DNA of 47,764 bases from Nitrospirota bacterium (GCA_030682135.1 JAUXQT010000112.1:1-47764), one strand, 5' to 3'. Counted from the first letter of the stretch, positions 25,600 through 35,184 are shown. Numbers and translations: made by a program. Notes: a model not told the origin generated them from the sequence alone.

Positions 25600-26136
25600 T
25601 TACTTCTCCGCTTCGGACTCGCCCTGCTGTTCGGCTTCCCAGTTCTGTTCGATGATCGCCATCGCTTTCGTCCGCACGCCGTCGTCTTCGTCGTCCAGCG
25701 CCACAATCAACGGTTCCAGAGGTGCCTGGGATCCCTGCTGTGCCAACTTGTCCAGAGCAAGGAGTCGCACGGAGGTGTCTGGATCTTCCAGTGCCTGCCC
25801 GATCCAGGCGGGCATGATCAGTTGTTCAGGCTGTGGAGGCTCTTCTTGCGCTGCCGATGCTGGCGCGAGGATCGACGTGGGAGGCGCGTGGAGAGCCACG
25901 GAGATGGGCTTTGGAGGTGGTTGCACGATCGGTTGCGGCTGAGACCATATGCTTACGTTAGCGTGGGGCGCTTGATTCGTGGTGTGCTCAGATGCAGCCG
26001 GCCCGCAACTCCATAGCCCAGTGATGAGCAGCGGGCTCAGGATCCATGCCAGATGTGGACGTGGCACGAGTGAACATGGTGGCGATAGATGCCTGCTCCT
26101 GGTCATTCCTCGGTCCACGATCATTGCGCCCTTCAT
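25600..26136 (-). CDS. HEAT-repeat lipoprotein
   Basis: 178 residues from the ATG at 26136, chosen because TGGAGGAGAACG precedes it; the open frame continues upstream to 26238 without a site. A membrane segment near residues 27-40 ends in LLITGLWSC, a lipobox. The middle is Pro/Gln-rich (QPQPIVQPPPKPI). The C-terminal 80 residues hold about two HEAT-type helical repeats (ALEDPDTSVRLLALDKLAQQ, then ALDDEDDGVRTKAMAII). Probably a periplasmic or inner-membrane scaffold. The partner is unknown; no operon neighbour is obvious. Confidence 0.65.
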   Translation of the reverse strand: MKGAMIVDRGMTRSRHLSPPCSLVPRPHLAWILSPLLITGLWSCGPAASEHTTNQAPHANVSIWSQPQPIVQPPPKPISVALHAPPTSILAPASAAQEEPPQPEQLIMPAWIGQALEDPDTSVRLLALDKLAQQGSQAPLEPLIVALDDEDDGVRTKAMAIIEQNWEAEQQGESEAEK

Positions 26137-26778
26137 CGTTCTCCTCCAGACTGTTCGGCCGTTCTCGTTACGAACCGCCTGATGTCGCAATCGCCGTGCC
26201 ATCGTGCAAGGATTCGTTCTCTTTAATACCCACGACAATCCAGGGGCTTAACGTTTGGGTGCCATAAATTGTCTGGCGATTGTCCCTGTCTGACCGGTCC
26301 TGTGCCGGAAATTGGAGGTGACGTTGCCAAAGAAGTACGCTCCTATTGCTGGTAAAGCAGGAAGCTAGGATGCGTACAATCTCCTAAATCAATAAACTAA
26401 TGCTAGTTTGAGTAAAGTGTCTGGAGTCATTATTTGCGGCAGGCGGGGCAGGTTCCGTAAATATCATCAAGGGATCTGTGCGTGGTAGATCGGGCGGGAA
26501 GTTAGGCGGATACGTGCTGCCTCCAAGTTGTATCGCTCCATGAGCATGATGCAGAATCAAGTTCGCCAGCAGAAGACATTCGTCGATCGTCTCTTGCAAG
26601 TGAAGAAAATATGGCCTGCGAATGAGTGTCAGGCGATGACGCGCGGCCTGCGGAGTGATGGTGAAGAGAACGGGGTCTGGCGTTATTGTGTTACGTGGTC
26701 GATTGCGTGTCTGGGCCTGAGGACATCTGGTCATTTGATTCATTGGTTCTGTAGAATAGTTTGAACCTGAGGGAAATT
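26137..26778. other. 640-bp gap before the Crp/Fnr gene
   Basis: No supported gene. A minus-strand open frame at 26384-26743 has odd composition and no ribosome-binding site; I do not call it. No FNR box (TTGAT-N4-ATCAA) or clear promoter was found. Confidence 0.4.
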
Positions 26779-27498
26779 ATGATTCACACAGCGATGAATT
26801 TGGGCGATCATCGGCATTGTACCGCGTTGTCGAGCTGCTTCAGAGGCAAGCTCTGCGATCAACTGATGAATCGGCCTGGACGGCCTGTGGCGAAGGGGCA
26901 TCCGGTCTATGGACTAGGCGATCCAGCGCAAAGTGTGTTCTTCCTTCGGCAGGGCTTAGTGAAGCTCACATCTATGACCGAGGATGGGCGCGAATCGATC
27001 TTGCGCTTACATCAGGCGGGCGATGTCTTTGGCGACCTCTGCCATTGCACCGGCGAGCGGCGTGAACAGGCGGTCGCCATGGAAGATTGCGACATTGTCG
27101 AGTTGAACTTCGACGAGTTTATTACCCATCTCCAGGGTAATCGCCAGGCGTTTCTGCTGTTTCTTTCCAACGTGGCGCAACAACTCTCCTCCGCCTACGA
27201 GCAGATCCAAACCCTCTCGTTCAGCAGCACCATGGAGCGGCTGGTTCGGACCTTGACCAGGTTGGCCGATGAATTCGGTGTCCCGGAAGGCGAGTGGATC
27301 AAGTTGACCCATTATTTTCGCCAGGATGACCTTGCCCAGATGATCGGTGCGCGCCGTGAAGTGGTCTCGACCCTGCTGAATCAATTGCGTGAAGAGGGAC
27401 TCATCACCTATGCGCGCAAGGATGGATTGCTGTTACGCCGGGCCGGCCTCGACGGTTACCTGCTATCCACCGAAAAATCCTCTGCCAGTCTGAAATAA
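26779..27498 (+). CDS. Crp/Fnr-family transcription regulator
   Basis: 239 residues from the ATG at 26779, with GAGGGAA upstream. The cyclic-nucleotide-binding-like beta-roll is about residues 35-130 (FFLRQGLVKLTSM, AGDVFGDL), followed by the long dimer helix (LSNVAQQLSSAYEQIQ) and a winged HTH (DLAQMIGARREVVSTLLNQL). Two Cys lie early (HCTALSSC) and others at LCHCTG, but the FNR four-Cys cluster pattern is not seen, and the cAMP pocket Arg-Ser pair is not clear. The effector is therefore unknown; NO, redox or none are possible. NnrS, a typical target of such regulators, is 1.7 kb downstream. Confidence 0.88.
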   Translation: MIHTAMNLGDHRHCTALSSCFRGKLCDQLMNRPGRPVAKGHPVYGLGDPAQSVFFLRQGLVKLTSMTEDGRESILRLHQAGDVFGDLCHCTGERREQAVAMEDCDIVELNFDEFITHLQGNRQAFLLFLSNVAQQLSSAYEQIQTLSFSSTMERLVRTLTRLADEFGVPEGEWIKLTHYFRQDDLAQMIGARREVVSTLLNQLREEGLITYARKDGLLLRRAGLDGYLLSTEKSSASLK

Positions 27499-27716
27499 TC
27501 CGGTCGCCAGATTTTTTCTCCCCACTGTTATCCCGCTAACTGACAGCTCCGCTCCCGTTCCCTATTCTTACCCATCGTTGCTACGGTCGGTTGTGACTGA
27601 CCGAATCGGTTCATCCTGTTCGGAGGAGGTGGTCGATGCGGTAGTGGCGCCGGTTCCCTGTGTTGTCATCTGAGTGAATGGTATTGGAGTTAATTCTGAA
27701 CAAAGGAGTCTGTGTC

Positions 27717-28370
27717 ATGCGTCATACATTTCGTGCCTTGCCGCTCTTCGTCCTGCTGTTGTCCCCGATTGCCTGTGCACACAGTGCCGATTCGCCTGTG
27801 ACCGCTGCACCCAAGGCGGCTCAGGCCAGCCCTGTCAAAGTAGCAGAAACCAAGATGGTCCTTCGCGACCTCTGGTTGGGCCATGTCCTCTCGATCCGTA
27901 ATGTCGCAGTGGCGACGATGGATAAAAATCCGTCTGCGCGCGAGTCGGCCGAGAAAGGCGTCGTGGCGAATGCGCAACAGATTGCCGGCTCCATCGAGCC
28001 ATTTTATGGCAAACCAGCGTCCGATAAGCTGTTCGCCCTGTTGGCGGAACATTATGGCGCCATCCGCGATCATTTAGATGCAACCGTCGCCGGCAACGCC
28101 GGTCAGCAAGAAGCGGCGGTGAAACATCTCACAGCCAATGCCGCGGAGATCTCGACGTTCTTGAGTGGCGCCAATCCGAACTGGCCGAAGGATGCCGTCA
28201 TGGGTCTGCTGACGGCACATGCCGCGCACCACATCCAGCAGTTCCAGCAGTTGAAGGAAGGCGATTACCAGCATGAGCGTGACACCTGGACGGGGATGAA
28301 GTCACATATTTATGTAGTGGCCGATACCCTGACCAGCGGATTGGCCGCGCAGTTTCCGAACAAGTTCTAG
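27717..28370 (+). CDS. Exported helical protein of uncharacterised family
   Basis: 217 residues from the ATG at 27717, preceded by AAAGGAGTC. Signal peptide FVLLLSPIACAHS; cleavage at AHS or lipidation at Cys are both possible. The rest is all-helical, with motifs LRDLWLGHVLSIRN, FYGKPASDKLFALLAEHYG and NPNWPKDAVMGLLTAH, ending HHIQQFQQL. Similar proteins in Firmicutes are sometimes annotated as acetylglutamate kinase, although no kinase motif is present; that label looks wrong. Role unknown. It is the only gene between the Crp/Fnr regulator and the GNAT gene on this strand. Confidence 0.72.
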   Translation: MRHTFRALPLFVLLLSPIACAHSADSPVTAAPKAAQASPVKVAETKMVLRDLWLGHVLSIRNVAVATMDKNPSARESAEKGVVANAQQIAGSIEPFYGKPASDKLFALLAEHYGAIRDHLDATVAGNAGQQEAAVKHLTANAAEISTFLSGANPNWPKDAVMGLLTAHAAHHIQQFQQLKEGDYQHERDTWTGMKSHIYVVADTLTSGLAAQFPNKF

Positions 28371-28497
28371 CCGGTGATCGAGGGGCTGTTCTCATTCCGA
28401 TCTTAATCGGAGGCCGGGCGTTGCTGGCCGGGTGGCGGAGTTACCGCGCCCGGCTGGCGAGGTCTGCCGTTTCTTTTCCGAGTGTGGGATGGGGCTG

Positions 28498-29043
28498 TCA
28501 GCGTTGATGGAAGTCCTGTTTACGCATCGCGTACAGTTCAAGATCGACATATTCTCCAAAGCGCCTGTAATGTTCCCGCATCCTGCCTTCGTACGTCATG
28601 CCGACTTTCTGAAGCACCCGGCCTGATGCTGGGTTGCTCAGAAAGTGTGGGGCATAGATCCGGTGCAGCGCTCGCTGGCTGAATCCATACGCGAGCACCG
28701 CCTGTACCGCTTCCGTGGCATATCCGTGATTCCAATAGGGCAGGCCAAGCCAATAACTCATGCGTGCATGCTGGTGCTCGGCAACGATGGCCAATCCGAT
28801 CGACCCGATCAGGATCTCCTGCGTGAGGAGCACGATCGCAAAGTTGACGAATGTATTGGCGTCGAATTCCTCCTGCTGGTTCGCGATCCATTGCTCGGCG
28901 GTGCCGGCCGGATAGGGATGGGGGAGGAACGTGCCGGCCGCGACCTCTTTCACTCCGGCCAGCCGTTGCACCTCGGGCGCATCGCTCAAGTGAAATTGTC
29001 TGAGCAATAGCCGTTCGGTTCTGAGGGTAGGGAAGGCAGCCAT
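28498..29043 (-). CDS. GNAT acetyltransferase, RimJ/RimL-like
   Basis: 181 residues, starting TLRTERLLLRQFHLSDAPEV, the usual N-terminus of RimJ/RimL-type enzymes that acetylate ribosomal proteins or small amines using acetyl-CoA. The acetyl-CoA loop reads YWNHGYATEAVQAVLAYGF, and NPASGRVLQKVGM is the classical late motif. The substrate cannot be told from sequence. It is convergent with the exported helical protein and divergent from nnrS. Confidence 0.88.
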   Translation of the reverse strand: MAAFPTLRTERLLLRQFHLSDAPEVQRLAGVKEVAAGTFLPHPYPAGTAEQWIANQQEEFDANTFVNFAIVLLTQEILIGSIGLAIVAEHQHARMSYWLGLPYWNHGYATEAVQAVLAYGFSQRALHRIYAPHFLSNPASGRVLQKVGMTYEGRMREHYRRFGEYVDLELYAMRKQDFHQR

Positions 29044-29180
29044 GGTCGTGATGAAACCACAGACGAGGTAGGCCTGACAATCATGTCTGTCAAATCCCCT
29101 GTAAGGAGCTGATGGCAGTTGATCGGGCTCCTGACAACACGTAGACTACCGCGATTTTCAGGGGTACATCTTCTTGCTCT

Positions 29181-30362
29181 ATGACTGACCAGACGAACAA
29201 CCAATCACAGTATCAGGGCCCAGCGTTCTTTTCCTACGGATTCAGGCCGTTCTTTCTGAGTGCGGCGCTGTTTGCCGGACTGGCGGTCCCGGCTTGGATC
29301 GTCATTCTTATGGGAGTTCCTGATCCGGAGCTCCTCTCTGCTGTGCGGGACTGGCACGTGCATGAGATGGTCTTTGGTTTTCTCCCTGCAGTGATCACAG
29401 GCTTCTTGCTCACGGCCATTCCCAACTGGACCGACCGTACGCCGATCAGAGGGAACGAACTGCTGTCGTTGTGGGCCTTGTGGTTGGCCGGACGGGTGGT
29501 GATGGCCGTTCCGTTTCTTTCGCCGCTCTTGTCCTCGATCATTGATGGTGCGTTCCTGGTCGTCGTGGCGGGACTCGCCTGGCGAGAGATCATCGCAGGG
29601 AAGAGTTGGTCTCAAGCACCGATCGGAGTTCTCGTCAGCCTCTATGCCTGCGCCAACGTCTTGTTTCATGTCTGGACGTTGAGCAGCGCCGAAACGGATC
29701 CTGCAGAGCGAATGGGCCTTGCCCTGGTCCTGGTACTGCTGTCGCTCATCGGTGGGCGCGTCACCCCAAATTTCACTCGCGACTTTCTTGTCGAGCAGGG
29801 TTGGGTCGAACAACCTGCGCCCTTCTCGCGTTTCGATGGACTGTCGGTTGTGCTCGTAGGCATTGCTGCTCTGTTCTGGATTGTTCAGCCGCAGGCCCTG
29901 GTGACAGGCTGGTTGTGGGTGGCAGCCGGGTTGCTCAATCTGGTTCGCCTGTTACGCTGGTACGGGTGGCTGACCTGGCGCGAGCCCTTGGTGCTGACCC
30001 TACATGTGGGATTTGGGTGGGTGGTGGTGGCGTTGTTGGTGATGGGAGGCGCCATGCTTGGTGTAGGCTTACCAAGAACAGATGCGATACATGCGCTCAC
30101 GACCGGCGCCGTAGGTGCGATGACCCTGGCAGTGATGACTCGCGCCAGCCTGGGCCATACGGGACGCCCTAAACATGCGGGGCCCCTGACGGTCTGCATC
30201 TACCTTTTGGTCAACGTCGGTGCGCTGTTGCGGGTCTTCGGGCCTTCTCTCGACTCTTCCCACCTTGTGTTTGGACTCGCCGCGATGAGTTGGAGCAGCG
30301 CCTATCTGCTCTTTGCCCTTATCTATGGTCCGTTCCTTCTCCGCCCAAGCCTCGACGATTGA
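29181..30362 (+). CDS. nnrS: NnrS family haem-copper membrane protein
   Basis: 393 residues with about ten to twelve membrane helices. The family markers are near the start: FSYGFRPFFL, then WHVHEMVFGF (His ligands) and VITGFLLTAIPNW; later TRASLGHTGRP. NnrS proteins are induced by nitric oxide and help cells resist NO stress; they are thought to bind haem and copper. Length is as usual. It begins at ATG with a weak ribosome-binding site. It is the first gene of a run that also includes the methyltransferase (49 bases later). A Crp/Fnr gene nearby could regulate it, but no site was recognised. Confidence 0.92.
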   Translation: MTDQTNNQSQYQGPAFFSYGFRPFFLSAALFAGLAVPAWIVILMGVPDPELLSAVRDWHVHEMVFGFLPAVITGFLLTAIPNWTDRTPIRGNELLSLWALWLAGRVVMAVPFLSPLLSSIIDGAFLVVVAGLAWREIIAGKSWSQAPIGVLVSLYACANVLFHVWTLSSAETDPAERMGLALVLVLLSLIGGRVTPNFTRDFLVEQGWVEQPAPFSRFDGLSVVLVGIAALFWIVQPQALVTGWLWVAAGLLNLVRLLRWYGWLTWREPLVLTLHVGFGWVVVALLVMGGAMLGVGLPRTDAIHALTTGAVGAMTLAVMTRASLGHTGRPKHAGPLTVCIYLLVNVGALLRVFGPSLDSSHLVFGLAAMSWSSAYLLFALIYGPFLLRPSLDD

Positions 30363-30410
30363 CCGACGATCTCAACATTTTGCGAACACACATTGAGGAT
30401 TGGGAGACCT

Positions 30411-31238
30411 ATGTCACAGATAGATTTTACGGAAAAATTGGCTGAGGGGTTTGGGGCCTACAATACAAAGGTCGGCCAATGGTGGGTGGATCAGGCGCGC
30501 AATGCGGCGCATGCAGCCGCATATACGAATATTGCGAAGCAGGTAGCCACGTGCGCAAAAAAAGAGAGCGGTCTGATCATCGATTATGGATGTGGCACCG
30601 GCCTCCTAATCAAACAGCTCGTCGGTCTCCTCCCGGCCTGGGACTTTCTCGGCATCGATGGATCAAAATTGATGTTGCGTGAGGCTGAGGCTTGGGCTCG
30701 TGCTACACGAAAGGGCCGCCCCGCACCTATCGATTTTCGCCGCGCACAGTTGCCGGACTTCTCCGTGACTCAACCAAAAGCCGACATCGTTGTCTTCACT
30801 TTTCCCAATATCGTGGCAGTGCCCAGCGAGCGTCGTCAGTTTGAAACGCGCTTTCCGAAAGATCGGGCCCTCGCGGGGCTGTTAGCGATGAAACAGGAAG
30901 GGGAGGTGGAGGATGTCGAGAATCTCTACGATTCCCTGTTCATGAGCCGCGTGGTGTCGAGAAATCTGCGCCTCCTGCTGCGAAAGGGAGGCCTCTGTGT
31001 GCGGGTGGACTATAGTCAAGCGGGGAGGCGGGATTTGAAGCGCTTCGACCAGTTGTCGACCAAGTTCGAGGAAGGGTCGCTGAACGCGAAACAGTCCCAT
31101 GTGCAGCCGCAGAAGTTTTTCAGATTACTCTCGTCGGTCTATTATCCGTCGGCGGTCATTCTGGATGTGTATGAGCAGACCAAGGATCCAGACTATCTTG
31201 AGGGCGGTTATCTGGTCAGTATCTTGAAAGCGTTGTAG
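30411..31238 (+). CDS. Class I SAM-dependent methyltransferase
   Basis: 275 residues from the ATG at 30411 with GGGAGA upstream. The AdoMet-binding motif I IIDYGCGTGLLI is near residue 60, followed by an acidic turn FLGIDGSK. Motif II/post-I region (ADIVVFTFPN) and a later strand (RLLLRKGGLCVRVDYS) fit the Rossmann fold. The unusually long insert in the middle (PSERRQFETRFPKDRALAG) may define substrate. Substrate unknown; it may modify a small molecule or lipid. Translated soon after nnrS. Confidence 0.82.
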   Translation: MSQIDFTEKLAEGFGAYNTKVGQWWVDQARNAAHAAAYTNIAKQVATCAKKESGLIIDYGCGTGLLIKQLVGLLPAWDFLGIDGSKLMLREAEAWARATRKGRPAPIDFRRAQLPDFSVTQPKADIVVFTFPNIVAVPSERRQFETRFPKDRALAGLLAMKQEGEVEDVENLYDSLFMSRVVSRNLRLLLRKGGLCVRVDYSQAGRRDLKRFDQLSTKFEEGSLNAKQSHVQPQKFFRLLSSVYYPSAVILDVYEQTKDPDYLEGGYLVSILKAL

Positions 31239-31366
31239 CGAGAGGCCTTCATCTGCTCCATCGTACCGGATGTATCGGTTCCGGCTGACAATCGGTTGAC
31301 AGGACAGTTGCAAGACAGTAGCCTGGCTAAACGTTCTCCTTTTCATTCACGCTGAAGGGTTGTCGT

Positions 31367-32731
31367 ATGATTGAGCCGAGTGCCAGCGAGCTGATACGGA
31401 AACTGCATGAGCGCCCACAGATGCCGTTGGCTGACTGGTTGCAAGCCCCTGCTCATGTCCATTACAAAGCCTTTCGCATGACCGATCCCCCGGTGCAGCG
31501 GCCTGCGAGCCGTGCCGAGTTCACCTCTCTCCTGGAGGCCTTTGCGGTCTCCGAGGATGCGATGGTCCTGCATGACACCTTCGGGTATGGCGTGAAGACC
31601 GCGACGTCAGGCGATCGGCTCATTGTGATCTGGCAGGCCCACACCGAATATTATAGTTATCAAATCTGGCATATTCCTTCTCCCCTGGCTGCGAGGATCT
31701 CGTTCGGGCCTATGACCTTTCCCGACTATCGGTTTCCGATTACGCCGCTCGGTGCGGAAGTCTGCCGTCTGGATATCGTGCTCATGGCTGAAACATTGCC
31801 CAGCAGCGAGGCGTTGCGCCCGCTATTTCCCGGCCCGGTCCTCTATGGCAGCCGGATTCTCGATGAGGAAACTGCGCTGGTGACCAGTTTCACGCCGGAC
31901 GAATATGGGCGGGAACATTATTGGGTCAGTGTCGGGGCAGCAAGGGCGACCAAGTCTCATCTCAAAGATATCGTCGATGCGATTGTCAGGATCGAAACCT
32001 ATTATCACTTGCTGCTCATGCAAAAGCCCTTGAGCTCGGCAGCCATCGATCAGACGCATAAGTTCGAACAGGTGCATTTGAAGCAACGGGAAATCATCAC
32101 TGAACATATCGGCCATGCCGACTCCCTGACGCTCCAGCGGTGGCTCAATGCGCTGACGAAAGATTTATTGAAGACCACCAGGTTGTCCGGCAAGTTGCAC
32201 TTCGAATTATCCGCCTCTGTGCCCTACGATAAGATTGTCCACCGGACGTTGGCGTCGCTCGACGAACGCCTCCTTCCCTCGTACCGCCCGATGTCCGACT
32301 ATGTACTGAGTGGGGTGACCGGTGTGGCAGAGGGGTATCAGCAACTCCTGAAGCGGATCGACACTCTGCGCAGCGGGTTTGAGGGCATTATTTCCATCAT
32401 TCGAGCCCGCGTCGATCTCATGCTCCAAGCCCAGAATTTGACCCTCTTGGTGAGCGTCGACAAGACCACGAAGAGCCAGGCGATCCTCCAGCATACCGTG
32501 GAAGGCTTGTCGGTCATTGTGATCGCCTATTACCTCAGCGGGCTGATCGGCTATATCTTCAAGGGACTGCAAGAGATGGGGTGGCTCCGCAATGCGCATA
32601 TTGCCTCAGCCTTGTTCGTGCCCCTCGCGATCGGGCTCGCCTTTTTGATCACGACACTCAGCCGAAAACACCTCCATAAGAAACTCTCGGGCGAACCCAC
32701 AACTCCAACAGTCGAGAAGCCTCAGGCCTGA
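31367..32731 (+). CDS. DUF3422 family protein, C-terminal membrane helices
   Basis: 454 residues starting at ATG. The family is recognised by the long mixed N-terminal part (HERPQMPLADWLQAPAHVHY, QIWHIP) and the two C-terminal membrane helices (SVIVIAYYLSGLIGYIFKGL and ALFVPLAIGLAFLIT). The region just before them (LRSGFEGIISIIRARVDLML) is a helical linker. No enzymatic motif is visible and the family has no established function; it is found mainly in Proteobacteria, so the presence here may be ancient or transferred. It is in the same direction as nnrS and the methyltransferase. Confidence 0.82.
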   Translation: MIEPSASELIRKLHERPQMPLADWLQAPAHVHYKAFRMTDPPVQRPASRAEFTSLLEAFAVSEDAMVLHDTFGYGVKTATSGDRLIVIWQAHTEYYSYQIWHIPSPLAARISFGPMTFPDYRFPITPLGAEVCRLDIVLMAETLPSSEALRPLFPGPVLYGSRILDEETALVTSFTPDEYGREHYWVSVGAARATKSHLKDIVDAIVRIETYYHLLLMQKPLSSAAIDQTHKFEQVHLKQREIITEHIGHADSLTLQRWLNALTKDLLKTTRLSGKLHFELSASVPYDKIVHRTLASLDERLLPSYRPMSDYVLSGVTGVAEGYQQLLKRIDTLRSGFEGIISIIRARVDLMLQAQNLTLLVSVDKTTKSQAILQHTVEGLSVIVIAYYLSGLIGYIFKGLQEMGWLRNAHIASALFVPLAIGLAFLITTLSRKHLHKKLSGEPTTPTVEKPQA

Positions 32732-32834
32732 ATACCAGAACAGAACATACGGGCTTGCTCACCGTCAGGTAACCGCGCCGTTTATGCTGGTCCCGGACAA
32801 GGGCCTTGCATCGTTCATCGAGGAGAAGTTCTGT

Positions 32835-34040
32835 ATGGAACAGTTGTTCGTCACCGCCTCGTTGTGGCTCACGCTCGCCGTCTTGTCTGCTCTGGTCGCC
32901 TACCACATCCGTATTTCCATCGCATTGGTCGAAATTTGTGTGGGGGTTGTCATTGCCGCTGTGCTTGCATGGTGTGGCTCTGCCGATCTCCTCGGCGCCA
33001 ATCAGGAATGGGTCCGCTTTCTGGCAGCCACAGGAGCGGTCTTTCTCACGTTTCTCGCAGGGGCAGAGCTCGATCCCGATGTCCTCCGCGCGAAACTCAC
33101 AGAGGTCACGGTGGTTGGGATGGTCAGCTTTGCCGCGCCATTTCTCGGCTGCGCTGCCGTGGCCTACTACCTTCTCGGGTGGAGTGCCCAGGCGAGCTGG
33201 CTCTGCGGCGTGGCGCTGTCGACGACGTCTATGGCCGTCGTCTATGCCGTCATGCTGGACACCGGACTCAATAAGACCGATTTCGGGAAAGGGGTTTTGG
33301 GTGCCTGTTTCATCACCGATCTGGGTACGGTCATTGCGTTGGGCCTGCTCTTTTCGCCCTTTACCTATAAGACGATTGTGTTCATCCTCGCCACCGCTGT
33401 TGTGTTGGGGACGCTCCCCAAAGTCACCCATTGGATCACGAGGGTCTACGCGCACCGGACCGCTGCGATTCGCACGAAATGGATCATGCTCGTCCTGTTT
33501 GGCTTAGGCGCGCTCGCCTTGTGGTCCGGCAGCGAAGCGGTCCTTCCTGCCTATCTGGCTGGGATGGTGTTAGCGGGCAGCGCGGCGAAAGATGCTCAGT
33601 GGATTAGACGGCTCCGGACATTGACTGTTGGATTTCTCACGCCGTTCTATTTCCTTCGAGCCGGGACGCTGGTGTCGTTGCCGGCATTGTGGGCAGCCCC
33701 GCTTGTGTTTGTCGCACTGCTGGTCGGGAAAGTGATCGCGAAAATCTTCGGTCTCTATCCCGTCGTCGCAGTCTTTCGACAGGATCGGAGTGAGCGGTGG
33801 TACTACACACTCATGATGTCGACCGGGCTGACGTTCGGCACGATCGCCTCCCTCTTCGGACTCTCACACGGTATTGTGACGCAAGAACAGTATTCATTTT
33901 TGGTGGCGGCGGTCATTGCAAGTGCCGTGATACCGACCGTGATCGCTGGGGCTTGGTTTCTTCCCCGGCATCTCCTGCCGGAGGCTGACCGGCATCAACA
34001 TGCCAAACCTCGTCTCAATGGATTGAGTGAAGAGGGGTGA
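32835..34040 (+). CDS. CPA2-type cation/proton antiporter
   Basis: 401 residues from the ATG at 32835, preceded by GGAG. About 12 membrane helices. The recognisable points are GAVFLTFLAGAELD (Asp/Glu-bearing helix), and ALSTTSMAVVYAVMLDTG and FITDLGTVIALG in the ion-path region, as in KefB/NapA-type Na+/H+ or K+/H+ exchangers. The C-terminus is short (HQHAKPRLNG), with no TrkA-N domain. It should move Na+ or K+ against H+ for pH and salt balance. The exact ion is not predictable. It follows DUF3422 closely. Confidence 0.86.
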   Translation: MEQLFVTASLWLTLAVLSALVAYHIRISIALVEICVGVVIAAVLAWCGSADLLGANQEWVRFLAATGAVFLTFLAGAELDPDVLRAKLTEVTVVGMVSFAAPFLGCAAVAYYLLGWSAQASWLCGVALSTTSMAVVYAVMLDTGLNKTDFGKGVLGACFITDLGTVIALGLLFSPFTYKTIVFILATAVVLGTLPKVTHWITRVYAHRTAAIRTKWIMLVLFGLGALALWSGSEAVLPAYLAGMVLAGSAAKDAQWIRRLRTLTVGFLTPFYFLRAGTLVSLPALWAAPLVFVALLVGKVIAKIFGLYPVVAVFRQDRSERWYYTLMMSTGLTFGTIASLFGLSHGIVTQEQYSFLVAAVIASAVIPTVIAGAWFLPRHLLPEADRHQHAKPRLNGLSEEG

Positions 34041-34116
34041 GCAGAATGCCGGTCATTGCTTGACGCGAGTGATCTGTCTGATAGGCTGCAGTCATCTCAC
34101 TCTGGGGTAGGCCATT

Positions 34117-35136
34117 ATGATTTTTGTTACAGGCGGCGCCGGTTATATCGGGTCCCACACCTGCGTGGAACTGCTCGATGCCGGCTGCGAAGTGACGGTG
34201 TTCGATAACTTCTCCAATAGCCATCCGGAAGCATTGGCGCGAGTGGAGCGAATCACCGGAAAGAAGCTGCGTCTGGTGCAAGGCGACATCCGCAACCGTG
34301 CCTCGTTAGTGGCAGCCTTGAAAGAGAGTGGGGCCCATGCGGTGATCCACTTCGCCGGCCTCAAGGCTGTGGGGGAGTCGGTCACACAGCCGCTGGCCTA
34401 CTATGATAATAACGTGGTCGGCACCCTGCGCCTGTTAGAGGCAATGGGTGAATGTGGTGTGAAGGCTCTTGTCTTTAGCTCCTCCGCCACCGTCTATGGC
34501 GACCCGATCCGGCTGCCGCTCACCGAAGACCATCCGCTCTCTGCCACGAATCCCTATGGCCGCACGTAGCTGATGATTGAGGAGATCTTGCGCGACCTGC
34601 ATCGCAGCGATAGGTCCTGGAAACTCGCCATTCTGCGTTATTTCAATCCGGTGGGCGCACATGCCAGCGGCTTGATCGGAGAAGACCCGCAGGGCATCCC
34701 CAATAATTTAATGCCCTTCGTGGCCCAGGTGGCCGTGGGGCGTCGAGCAGCCCTCAATGTGTGGGGCAACGATTACCCCACTCCGGACGGAACCGGTGTA
34801 CGGGATTACATTCATGTGGTGGATTTGGCTCTGGGCCACCTCAAGGCGCTGAAGGCACTTGAACAACGAGAGGCGAACGCCGACTGCCTGACGGTGAATC
34901 TTGGAACTGGCACCGGCTACAGTGTGCTGGATATCGTGCAGGCATTCGAAAAAGCAAGCGGGCGGCCAGTCCCCTATACGATTGCACCAAGGCGGCCCGG
35001 AGATATCGCCTCCTGTTATGCCGACCCCCAGCGGGCATTTGAGTTATTAGGCTGGCGAGCCGAACGTGGGCTTGGTGCGATGTGTGTCGATGTCTGGCGT
35101 TGGCAGAGTGGTAATCCGACCGGGTTCAAGAGCTGA
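34117..35136 (+). pseudogene. galE: UDP-glucose 4-epimerase with amber codon at catalytic lysine
   Basis: The frame from 34117 gives a GalE N-terminus (TGGAGYIGSHT; SSSATVYG) up to NPYGRT at 34566, then TAG at 34567-34569. The same frame continues at once with [12 protein letters not shown] to the normal C-terminus at 35136 ([32 protein letters not shown]). The missing residue is the Lys of the Tyr-x-x-x-Lys pair (Y147, K151), so AAG became TAG by one base change. Total length, about 339 residues, is normal. A protein stopped here lacks the catalytic Lys and the substrate domain, so it should be inactive. Another galE may exist elsewhere. Either decay, recoding or a sequencing error could explain it. 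Confidence 0.9.
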
Positions 35137-35184
35137 TCTCAAGCAGCCGTCACGTCATTTCCTGCCTTCAATTTCCCTCGACTT

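Noticed and set aside
26384-26743. 119-codon minus-strand frame between the HEAT protein and the Crp/Fnr gene
   Set aside because: Pro/Thr-rich sequence with no motif and no ribosome-binding site; probably chance.
28371-28497. Terminator between the exported protein and the GNAT gene
   Set aside because: CCGGGCG/CGCCCGG arms are too far apart and there is no T-run; left out as unsupported.
34567-34569. Pyrrolysine at the galE TAG
   Set aside because: No pyl genes are visible and the residue is catalytic lysine in all relatives known to me; a nonsense change or error is simpler.
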